Origin: Candidatus Odyssella thessalonicensis L13
GTDB taxonomy: Bacteria > Pseudomonadota > Alphaproteobacteria > Paracaedibacterales > Paracaedibacteraceae
Length of the DNA stretch: 64,000 nt
Assembly (NCBI RefSeq): GCF_000190415.1
Contig: NZ_AEWF01000008.1
Span: 1 to 64,000 of the forward strand
Direction: 5' to 3'
Shown in pieces: positions 8,010-15,390 of the stretch. Below the pieces are notes generated by a model. It was not told where the DNA came from and made no database searches. It saw nothing but the letters and a program-made list of their open reading frames with translations. Both the position numbers and the translations under genes were made by a program. Position 1 is the first letter of the stretch. The number at the start of each line of letters is the position of its first letter.

Positions 8010-9638
8010 ATGAATATAAAAAGAAATAATGTAGCTAATATCATATTTTCCCAACTATTTTCCTTATTCTTTATTAATGGTATTGCCGCAAATGAAAGTG
8101 ACTATAATCAAAGATTTTTATTAGCGCCTCCATTACCTGAGATGCCTAATATCGACTTGGATAGCACCCCTAGAAAGCTAAAAGTAGAGAATAGTAAGCA
8201 AGAAGAAAACGGGAAAATTAAAGATAACAACTTAATAAATGAACAAATGCTACAAAAAATTTATCAAGAAGCAATAGATAACCGCAATAACTATAAAGAT
8301 TGGCATAGGTATCATCCTTCTCTTTTTAAAGATTTTATCGGATATCTAAGGAAAGCAAAGGAGGGATTTTTTCAAGTAGCCCAAAATGGAAATGTAAGAG
8401 CGATGCATAACTATGCCATGCTCGCCTATAAATATGATAAGCTTGAAGCTGCCCATTATTGGTTTAGAAGAGCAGCCGAAAGAGGTTTTGAGCCCTCCAA
8501 ACGTAACCTAGTTCGACTAAATAAAAGGCTCAACCTGCAACATGAAAAAAGTCAAATAATATCTTTAGAACTATTCTTAGAGTCCTTACCCTCTGAACTC
8601 TTTGTTCATGTGCTCTCTTTCTTACCTCCTACAGATATTGCTTTATCAATAAGATTAGCCTCTAAGCAATTTCATAGCTTATCGTATGATAAGGCCTTAG
8701 GTTTCGCAAATAATGAAGAAAGAAGATGGGAACAAATAGTTCGAGCTCCAAGCCTTGCTCATGTAAAAAGGCTTATTGTATGTACAGTTAACGGAAGAAA
8801 CTTGTATCAGCAAACTTTTGAGAAATGTGGCTATAGTAAAGAAGGTAGCGATCGAATATTAAGAGCACCCTATGGGGAAGAAAAAATATTTCTCTCTCCT
8901 CCCGTAGCTTTCAAATTTTTAGGTATTTTACCAGGTGCTCTCTTTTATACCATATCCTATGAGCGACTGGCATTGAAGCTGCCGTATGATTTAGCTACTG
9001 ATATTGAGGTGTATGATAAGGTTCGTCAATTTGCTGAAGATGTATACCTATCTCCTGAATTCCCTTTTAAAGAATATAAGGTAAATAATCCGAAGTTCGA
9101 CATTTTAATCCACCGTAAAGACTTTAATACAATATTAGATTATAAAAAACGTAGCATAGTTGCAGGATATATTTGTGCCTTAAATAATATTCGTGGCATG
9201 AGAAATTGCTTGGATTACTATAAATTATACGAGCAACTATATAAAAATATTATCGCAACAATTAACACTTATCTTAAGGAACAGGATGTTTGGGCTGCCT
9301 TAGGAAATTTGCCTACAATTCAAAAGGAACAATGGACAAATGAAGATTATCGCACTGATATTATAAATAGCAGAAAGATATTCCTTGCTACGACGCAGTT
9401 CGATAGATATGCGTTAAACTTATGGATGAGCTTTAAAGCTTTTTATGAACTCAGATTCCCAATCCATATTCTCTCTCTAGATTTGAAAAGAATTAAGCTC
9501 TTGTTTAAGAGAATAACGAGTATCTTAATCATAGCCAATCATGAAGAAGCTAATGAGTGGAATATTCTATATAATAAACACAAGTATCTTGAAGGTGAAG
9601 AGCTCCCTTATAAGGGGTGGTTATTGGCAGCATCTTAA
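8010..9638 (+). CDS. Exported F-box protein with Sel1-like repeat
   Basis: 542 residues. Signal peptide at 1-27 (ending NGIAANES), then a charged linker. A Sel1/TPR-like repeat spans about 120-172 (VRAMHNYAMLAYKYDK, AAHYWFRRAAERG), and an F-box about 190-225 (LESLPSELFVHVLSFLPPTD, then RLASKQFHSL). F-boxes are eukaryotic modules that dock substrates onto SCF ubiquitin ligases; intracellular bacteria export such proteins to redirect host ubiquitination. The C-terminal 300 residues would be the target-binding part and are unrecognised. A second exported F-box protein lies at 27574-28233. Domain calls are by eye; the host-directed role is inferred. Confidence 0.75.
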   Translation: MNIKRNNVANIIFSQLFSLFFINGIAANESDYNQRFLLAPPLPEMPNIDLDSTPRKLKVENSKQEENGKIKDNNLINEQMLQKIYQEAIDNRNNYKDWHRYHPSLFKDFIGYLRKAKEGFFQVAQNGNVRAMHNYAMLAYKYDKLEAAHYWFRRAAERGFEPSKRNLVRLNKRLNLQHEKSQIISLELFLESLPSELFVHVLSFLPPTDIALSIRLASKQFHSLSYDKALGFANNEERRWEQIVRAPSLAHVKRLIVCTVNGRNLYQQTFEKCGYSKEGSDRILRAPYGEEKIFLSPPVAFKFLGILPGALFYTISYERLALKLPYDLATDIEVYDKVRQFAEDVYLSPEFPFKEYKVNNPKFDILIHRKDFNTILDYKKRSIVAGYICALNNIRGMRNCLDYYKLYEQLYKNIIATINTYLKEQDVWAALGNLPTIQKEQWTNEDYRTDIINSRKIFLATTQFDRYALNLWMSFKAFYELRFPIHILSLDLKRIKLLFKRITSILIIANHEEANEWNILYNKHKYLEGEELPYKGWLLAAS

Positions 9639-9792
9639 ATGAGATAATTATTATAAATACGAGACTATATGTACGTCTCCTATTTCAGATTAATATTGCA
9701 CATTAATTTGATCTGAACCCGATCTATGCTTAGCTCTATGAGCTTATTATGGTTCATCTACATAAAGGAACGAAAAGTACCATAGGAGTGCA

Positions 9793-10374
9793 TTAATAAT
9801 TGATAGTATCTCTGATGCGCATGATAGTTTGTCGGCTTGTATTAAAGTTTCTTGCAATAGCCGCAATAGTTTTACCTTCTTGTAATTGCTGTATAGTTTG
9901 CTTTGTCTGTAATTCTGTGAGAATTTTCGGGCGACCGAGAGTTTTGCCCTTTGATTTGGCTCTAACAAGCCCGGCTTGGGTACGCTCAATTAACAGATCT
10001 CGCTCGAATTGAGCAACTGCATTAATTACTCCCATAGTCATTTTCCCAGCTGAACTAGTAAGATCGACACCTCCCAGTGCCAGACAATGGACTTTGATCC
10101 CTACTTCTTCGAGCTTAGCAACAGTGGTGCTTACATCAATAGCATCCCGTCCTAGTCGATCAAGCTTAGTGACTACTAAAATATCCCCCTTTTCCATTTT
10201 ATCTAATAAACGCGCAAACCCTTTACGTCGTGAAATATGCATGGATCCCGATATAGTTTCAGTAATTATTCGATGAGGCTCAATAACAAAGCCAGCTTCT
10301 AGAATTTCTTTTATCTGGTTGTCAGGGTTTTGTTCCATAGTGGAAACACGGGCATAAGCAAAAGTACGTGGCAT
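9793..10374 (-). CDS. Serine recombinase (Tn3-type resolvase/invertase)
   Basis: 193 residues. The catalytic domain starts FAYARVSTMEQNPDNQI with the active Ser in YARVST. It continues with ISGSMHISRRKGFARLL and TKLDRLGRDAIDV, carrying the conserved Arg residues, and a C-terminal helix-turn-helix (EGKTIAAIARNFNTSRQTIM). Length and order match resolvases that separate cointegrates or resolve plasmid multimers. A candidate res site lies just upstream at 10401-10493. No transposase is adjacent; the Tn3-type transposase remnant at 18121-18366 belongs to an element that extends away from here, so this is more likely an orphan or plasmid resolvase. Confidence 0.93.
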   Translation of the reverse strand: MPRTFAYARVSTMEQNPDNQIKEILEAGFVIEPHRIITETISGSMHISRRKGFARLLDKMEKGDILVVTKLDRLGRDAIDVSTTVAKLEEVGIKVHCLALGGVDLTSSAGKMTMGVINAVAQFERDLLIERTQAGLVRAKSKGKTLGRPKILTELQTKQTIQQLQEGKTIAAIARNFNTSRQTIMRIRDTINY

Positions 10375-10400
10375 AATGTTGTATAAAGTGTATAAAAAGG

Positions 10401-10493
10401 ATGTCCTAAATGTTTCATATGTCCTAATCTATGTCAATATAATTTTTGGACAGTAGGAAGAAGCCGTGTCCAAAACCGATCGATTTTGAACAC
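10401..10493. promoter_or_regulatory. Candidate res (recombination) site
   Basis: Upstream of the resolvase gene, several TGTC...GACA-type half-sites cluster: ATGTCCTAA twice (10401, 10419), TGTC-N13-GACA at 10432-10452, and a 28-bp imperfect palindrome at 10466-10493 (GTGTCCAAAAC paired with TTTTGAACAC). Resolvase subsites have about this length and symmetry. The subsite assignment is inferred. Confidence 0.45.
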
Positions 10494-10997
10494 CTAATAA
10501 TCGTTTTGATCAGAGAGTATAATCTATGCTAATGAGACCGAATAGATTTTTCCTTTCAGTAGAAGCTACTTAACCATTTAGTATAAGGAACACGATGATA
10601 AAGATCATTATTCTAGAAGGGGATAATTAAATTATCATAAACTTTATAATAAATCTTATGTTAAATATTTTATATTCTTTATATTGTTTATAATTGAAAA
10701 ATTTTAATCTAATACATTAAATTCTATACAGTTTATGGTAATATACGGTTATCAAAATTAGTCTTGCTTCTAGGCCGCTTTTTATAGGGATCAAGCTTAA
10801 ATATCTTATAATTTGGCACTAGCTTCGTATTAATTTTACAAATATACACCTCTCTTGAGGAACAACAAATTCACTGTCCCTACTAGACAATCTGTGAAAA
10901 ATGGCCAATGCAAGAGCCAAATTGAGACCTGACCATTTCCTAGCTATACATTTATTGTGAAGTTAGGCTTAAGCTCAATGCTTAACCTTTGACACAT
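10494..10997. other. AT-rich non-coding stretch
   Basis: About 500 bases with no convincing gene. It separates the resolvase/res module from the decayed Sel1 gene. Confidence 0.4.
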
Positions 10998-11620
10998 TTA
11001 GTTGAATTCTCTCTCTTCAATCTTAACCGAAGGATTACCCGACACGGTACTTATTGAATCTTCTTCAATCGCATCCTCTTTAGCAAGTTGCTTCCATTTC
11101 TCTCATTCAGCAATATCACCTTTCCCATGTATCGCTAATCCATATTGAGCCTTAACATGACCTTTTATAGCGGCTTTTGCGTAGCATTTTAGAGCCATTT
11201 TGTCTGCCCCTGGCCCCTTAGACAGTTCCACGCGGCCCTGCATATGCATCCATCCAAGATTATTTTGAGCAGCAGCATGTCCCTTTGTAGGAGCTGTTTT
11301 GTACCAGTACACAGCCTGTTTGTCTGATATTTTCCCTTTAAATAATTTTGCCCGACCTTCCTTATACATCTGGCCAAGATTAAACTGAGCTTCACTTACC
11401 CCTTGTTCAGCCGCTTTGGTACCCATTTGTTTGCCTGTGATCCCTTAGGCCATCCTCCTCGCCCTTGTTCGTAGAGTATTGCTAGATTAAAGCTAGCCCC
11501 AGCATGTTCTTGATTGGCCGCTTTGATGTACCATTCTACAGCCTTCTTATCTGCGTCTGGTCCCTTAGGTAATCCTGCACCATCTTATTCATAGAGTACT
11601 GCAAGTTAGTTTACTGCTTT
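10998..11620 (-). pseudogene. Decayed Sel1-repeat protein gene
   Basis: Minus-strand reading shows at least four Sel1 units of the form A-x-x-x-L-G-x-x-Y-x-x-G with the phrases KAAEQG, AQFNLGQMYKEGR, AAQNNLGWMHMQGR and VKAQYGLAIHG. The frame is broken by TAA near 11588, a shift near 11430, and TGA at 11103-11105. After that TGA it stays open to a TAA at 10998. No start codon or signal peptide is found upstream. Sel1 proteins are protein-interaction scaffolds; this copy is no longer a whole gene. Confidence 0.75.
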
Positions 11621-11638
11621 ATATTCTAAAGGGGTGCT

Positions 11639-11669
11639 GTGGAAAAACTGACAAGGACGTTTTTTCCAC
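11639..11669. terminator. Stem-loop between two Sel1 loci
   Basis: Arms GTGGAAAAA and TTTTTTCCAC pair around a 12-base loop. It lies downstream of the Sel1 gene at 11688-12326 when read on the minus strand. A second hairpin overlaps that gene's stop. Confidence 0.4.
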
Positions 11670-11673
11670 AAAT

Positions 11674-11708
11674 GCTAACAAAGAGGCTTACGACCTCTTT
11701 TTGTTAGC
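11674..11708. terminator. Stem-loop at the 3' end of the Sel1 gene
   Basis: Arms GCTAACAAAGAGG and CCTCTTTTTGTTAGC, a long stem with a two-base bulge, covering the stop codon of the minus-strand gene. No clear T-run follows in the gene's direction. Confidence 0.4.
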
Positions 11709-12326
11709 TTCTAGAAATTGACAATTGAGTTTATAGAGTAGAGTTATTGCTTTTTTATGTCCAGCGAGGGCAGCCTGATTCCAATAGTGTATACCTTTAG
11801 GCCGATCCAATATCCTATTCACAACCCCATGTTTGCCGTCATGGTTAAAACCCTCAAACCATTTTTTACCTATTTCATAAAGAGCTTCAGGATCCCTATT
11901 GTTCACTTTTTCCAATAATTCCTCTCGATTCTCTTTCTTAAGATTTTCTCGCAAATACCCCTCGTCCTTCTCCTGTGATCCTGCGGTAAGACCGAAAGAG
12001 CTCTCCTTAGGAGATTCGATAAGTTTTCTAATTGCTTCCTGTTGGCCTTTTAAAGCTGCTACATGCCACCACTCCTGTGCTTTAAGCTTGTGTGATTTTG
12101 TTGTTTTAGCGTCCACCCTGTTTCCGAGTATAAGTTGGGCGGCTCCATTTTGGATAGAAACGGCTACTTCATCTAATCCTTGTGGTGTTAAATTTTCAAG
12201 GCCTTTTGGTATGTCAATAGCTTGGACTAATGAGTGATGAAACAGTGTTATAGATACTATTGTTAGGTATTTTTTAAAATAGATCACAGAGAACCCCTTA
12301 ATTTCTTTAGTTTTGATAAAAGGCAA
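11688..12326 (-). CDS. Exported Sel1-like repeat protein
   Basis: 212 residues. A hydrophobic stretch at about 18-35 ending SLVQA-I is a signal peptide preceded by an unusually long basic N-terminus; a later start is possible. Two Sel1-like units are seen: KAQEWWHVAALKGQQEA and, near the C-terminus, ALYEIGKKWFEGF...GIHYWNQAALAGHKKA. The protein ends soon after the second unit. It lies upstream of, and in the same direction as, the decayed Sel1 locus at 10998-11620. The two may be remains of one family expansion or of one longer gene. Function unknown beyond a scaffold-type fold. Confidence 0.6.
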   Translation of the reverse strand: MPFIKTKEIKGFSVIYFKKYLTIVSITLFHHSLVQAIDIPKGLENLTPQGLDEVAVSIQNGAAQLILGNRVDAKTTKSHKLKAQEWWHVAALKGQQEAIRKLIESPKESSFGLTAGSQEKDEGYLRENLKKENREELLEKVNNRDPEALYEIGKKWFEGFNHDGKHGVVNRILDRPKGIHYWNQAALAGHKKAITLLYKLNCQFLEANKKRS

Positions 12327-12392
12327 CCGAACAACATTATTAAAGTAAGACTTTTAAAAAACAAGCAAGAAAGAGAGAAGCATTTTCCATTA

Positions 12393-12497
12393 GGTGCCGT
12401 TGCAAGTTTTTAAGAAACTGGTAATTTAGGGAAAAGCAATCTTATAAATGAGCTATATGATGAAGCCCAAAGAGTACCGTCAAGTAGTTGAGATGTA
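12393..12497 (+). mobile_element. IS6-family left-end remnant
   Basis: Begins GGTGCCGTTGCAAG, closely matching the terminal repeat and leader of the element at 18367-19190 (GGTTCCGTTGCAAAT), and reaches the first codons of its transposase (ATGATGAAGCCCAAAGAGTA) before ending in stops. Only about 100 bases remain. Confidence 0.65.
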
Positions 12498-12540
12498 GAT
12501 ACAGTTATTGTAAGATTTATGCAAAAATAAGAGAAAATCT

Positions 12541-12962
12541 TTGATCATGGGAGATCCTTATAAAGGATGCCGTTTTTCCAAAAGTGTTATCAGCTTTGCT
12601 ATTCATTACTATTACCGTTATAAGATCAGCTTAAGAGATTTAAGCGAAATGCTTCAGGATAGAGGCCTATCTGTCACTTACGAAACGATTCGAAATTGGT
12701 GTCAAAGCTGGGGTCCTGTTTATGCTAGAGGTATTCGTCCCAAAAGACGATCAGCTTTTAAAGACAAATGGCATATCGATGAAGTGAGGATAAAGAAAAA
12801 AGGGAAGTTTTGTGGTTATGGCGGCTGATTGATAGTGAGGGAGAAGAGATTGATGTCCTTTTACAAAGGAGAAGAAATGCCAAGTCAGCTATCCGATTTT
12901 TAAAGCGAGCGCTTAAAAAATTAGGTGTATCTCCTCGCGTCATAGTGACAGATAAGCTGAAA
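12541..12962 (+). pseudogene. IS6-family transposase fragment
   Basis: N-terminal two thirds of an IS6/IS240-type transposase of another subgroup than its neighbours. It has a helix-turn-helix (KISLRDLSEMLQDRGLSVTY) and the first catalytic Asp in WHIDEVRIK. A one-base deletion near 12818 (GTGGTTATGG where GTTGGTTATGG is expected) shifts the frame. The shifted frame continues LIDSEGEEIDVLLQ...RNAKSAIRFLKRAL to VIVTDKLK, the second Asp, where the next IS begins. The part with the catalytic Glu is missing. Confidence 0.85.
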
Positions 12963-13787
12963 GGGACTGTTGCATTTAGAAACTAATCAAAGATAATAGC
13001 ACTTAGCAAAGCTTGTGAAGATAGGACTTTACAATGAAGAGTGATTTCTGGAAGCGCCGTTTTAGCGGCTTAATCATTTTGCAATGTATGCGTTGGTATT
13101 TGCGTTATCCCCTCAGTTACCGGAACCTAAAAGAGATGATGGAAGAGCGTGGGGTAGACGTTGATCATACAACCATCTATCGTTGGGTTCAGAGATATGC
13201 CCCAGAGTTCGAGAAAAGGTTACGCTGGTATGCTAAGCCATTAGGTTTTTCCTGGAAAGTTGATGAAACCTATATCAAGATTAAAGGTCACTGGAAGTAT
13301 CTTTATCGGGCTATAACTTCTAGCGGTGAAACCATCGATTTTATGCTTTCCCATAAAAGGGATACCAAGAGTGCTATTAAATTCTTTAAAAGAGCACTTA
13401 AACAATGTCATGAACACCCATGCAAGATTAACACTGATCAGAATCCAGCTTATGCTAAAGCTATAGAGAAAATAAAGAAAGAGGGATCGTTAAGCCAGGA
13501 TGTCAGTCATACTCAAGTAAAATATAGCAATAATAGAATTGAATCTGACCACAGTAGATTGAAAAGGCGGCTCAGACCAATGCTTAGTTTCCAGTCATTT
13601 CATACAGCCAACCGAACTATTAAGGGTATTGAAGCGATGCTAATGTTGGTAAAGAAGCAAACATGTTTCTTGAGGAGGACACTGAGCGATCAAATCAAGC
13701 TTATTAATGAGCTATTCCACATTTATTCTTAAAGTTTATGACAAATAAGAGATAACTATTATCTCATTCCTTAAATGCAACAGTCCC
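12963..13787 (+). mobile_element. IS6-family insertion sequence, copy A
   Basis: 825 bp bounded by 16-bp perfect inverted repeats (GGGACTGTTGCATTTA), with one transposase gene. It interrupts an older IS6 fragment. The 8 bases on each side (AGCTGAAA, TTTTAGCT) are not direct repeats, so the flanks have been rearranged since insertion or the element came by cointegrate formation. A close relative is at 26539-27364. Confidence 0.92.
13034..13732 (+). CDS. IS6-family transposase (copy A)
   Basis: 232 residues with an N-terminal helix-turn-helix (YPLSYRNLKEMMEERGVDVD) and the DDE core: Asp in KVDETYIKIKG, Asp in KINTDQNPAYAK and Glu in NRIESDHSRLKRR. Full length and without frame damage, so probably active. 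It differs from the copy at 26610-27308 by roughly twenty substitutions. IS6 elements move by replicative cointegration and often build compound structures around passenger genes. Confidence 0.96.
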   Translation: MKSDFWKRRFSGLIILQCMRWYLRYPLSYRNLKEMMEERGVDVDHTTIYRWVQRYAPEFEKRLRWYAKPLGFSWKVDETYIKIKGHWKYLYRAITSSGETIDFMLSHKRDTKSAIKFFKRALKQCHEHPCKINTDQNPAYAKAIEKIKKEGSLSQDVSHTQVKYSNNRIESDHSRLKRRLRPMLSFQSFHTANRTIKGIEAMLMLVKKQTCFLRRTLSDQIKLINELFHIYS

Positions 13788-14177
13788 TTTTAGCTTTTCT
13801 TCCGATCACCGTATAATAATAGAACTTTTTTACACATATAAGCCAAGATCACAGGTCTCATACCTCTACTTTAGCTTTGAAGTAGTTTAAACGAAGGATG
13901 CTCTTTATAAAAATACGAGTATGTGTTTTAAAAATGATGGTTAAACATTTACAGCCATGGAACCCTAAATATATTGACATCTAAGACGGTAGCATCAGAA
14001 CCCTTATATAAGCTTCACTATTTGCTTCTCATTTTAAGACGATAGCATCAGCACCGTTTCAAATTAGTTTCCCTCCCATTTTCAAAAAGGTACAAAAAAT
14101 ATCGTATTTTCCTGTAAGGAGGATAACTGAATAAATTTTAAAATCCTTCAAAACGAATTTAAGCTATAAGGTTTGAG
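13788..14177. other. Non-coding stretch with repeated motif
   Basis: About 390 bases between IS copy A and the deaminase-like gene. It contains one perfect copy (13971) and one degenerate copy (about 14031) of an intergenic repeat found again at 36646. No gene is seen. Confidence 0.5.
13971..14003 (+). repeat. 33-bp dispersed intergenic repeat, copy 1
   Basis: Starts ATATTGACATCTAAGACGG and ends CATCAGAACCC. Identical over 33 bases to 36646-36678, 22.7 kb away. A diverged copy (TAAGACGATAGCATCAGCACC) lies 30 bases downstream near 14034. Confidence 0.85.
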
Positions 14178-15344
14178 ATGTCTCTCTGTTTAAAAGCTAA
14201 AAAGACCTCTTTGTATTGGCTAACCATAATATTTATTTTTCTAGTTAATCCAATTACGGCAGCTGATAACGAAGTAACAGGAGGAGAAGGAAGTTTTATT
14301 CCTCCTTCCTTTCCTTCCTTATCAAATATTAAAAGAGAAGAGGAAGCAGAGCTCAATAAAGAAAGAGGTGAAGAGTCCCAAAACACTTCTTCAAGCAGCC
14401 CTACAGACAGAGGGTTAGATAGTGAAGAAGAAGAAATTAAGCCGGCTCATTTTTTTTCTCTAACGCAGGATAATAAAGATTGCCACTCTTATTTAGATAG
14501 CCGAGCTATATGGAATGATGAAAATCTATCCTTTTATGATCATGAATTCAAAGACTGGCATAAGAGTGCCTGTCAACATTTGAAAGATCTTACACCCCAG
14601 GTGAGAACATTTTTGACATTTAATGATAGGCCCAGCAAAACTAATCTTTTAAGATATCGTGTAGATATACTCTCCACCACCAGCAACTTAGGTATTGAAA
14701 TAGAAAATGATCAGAGTGTATGGGTGCCAGGATGGCCAAGTGAACCGGTTAAAAAGGACCTCCCAGCTGCTTTTCATAAGGAGAAATTCAGATTTATAGA
14801 TGACTTGTTACCTCCTGAACAACGTAAATTAGCGCGAGAGAGAAAGAGGCCTTTTTTAATCCAACGTATTACTGCAGGATATAAGTTTGAAACTTATAGT
14901 TATCTGATTAAAGAAAGACAAAATTACGTCCAGAAAAGCTTAAATAAAGCGAAAATCAATGATACGCACTTTAATATGCGTTTTTTACATACTGAACAAG
15001 GTTTGCTTACCTACTTGTCCTCTGAAGAATTCATTACTAAGGCCATAAAGAAAATAAAGGAAATAACTCAGGACAAAAACTACCAAGGGGAGGAACTAGC
15101 TATTGTTATCAATATAGCTTCCTCCAGGAGTGTGTGTCTTTGCTGTGCAGATAGATTTTTTCGGGAATCTGAATGGGGGAATGAGTTATTACACACCCTT
15201 CAATCTAACCTAAACACTAAGTTCCTAAACACTAAGTTGAAATTACATTTTCTCGCTTCTGCAACACAAACCTATCCTGATGACCTTGATGCAAAAAATC
15301 CAGATTCAAAAGAGCTAATAGAGAGATTGAAAAAATTGAATTAA
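14178..15344 (+). CDS. Exported deaminase-like protein (candidate effector or toxin)
   Basis: 388 residues. Signal peptide at 1-29 (hydrophobic YWLTIIFIFLV, ending ITAAD), then an acidic low-complexity linker (about 50-90). The C-terminal part has the zinc-site layout of the nucleotide/nucleic-acid deaminase superfamily: His271-T-Glu273 in RFLHTEQGLL and, after a predicted strand (ELAIVINIAS), Cys320 and Cys323 in SRSVCLCCADRF. That is HxE plus CxxC with roughly the right spacing. In toxin families this fold deaminates bases in DNA, RNA or nucleotides. Substrate is unknown. No immunity gene is obvious. It is followed 46 bases on by the OTU protease gene, same strand. Confidence 0.6.
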   Translation: MSLCLKAKKTSLYWLTIIFIFLVNPITAADNEVTGGEGSFIPPSFPSLSNIKREEEAELNKERGEESQNTSSSSPTDRGLDSEEEEIKPAHFFSLTQDNKDCHSYLDSRAIWNDENLSFYDHEFKDWHKSACQHLKDLTPQVRTFLTFNDRPSKTNLLRYRVDILSTTSNLGIEIENDQSVWVPGWPSEPVKKDLPAAFHKEKFRFIDDLLPPEQRKLARERKRPFLIQRITAGYKFETYSYLIKERQNYVQKSLNKAKINDTHFNMRFLHTEQGLLTYLSSEEFITKAIKKIKEITQDKNYQGEELAIVINIASSRSVCLCCADRFFRESEWGNELLHTLQSNLNTKFLNTKLKLHFLASATQTYPDDLDAKNPDSKELIERLKKLN

Positions 15345-15390
15345 ATTCCCATTATCATCTTAAAGGTAATTAATCAAGTTAGGTATTTGA

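Noticed and set aside
13971-14059. The repeated motif as a transposon end
   Set aside because: No inverted partner and no element boundary could be placed.
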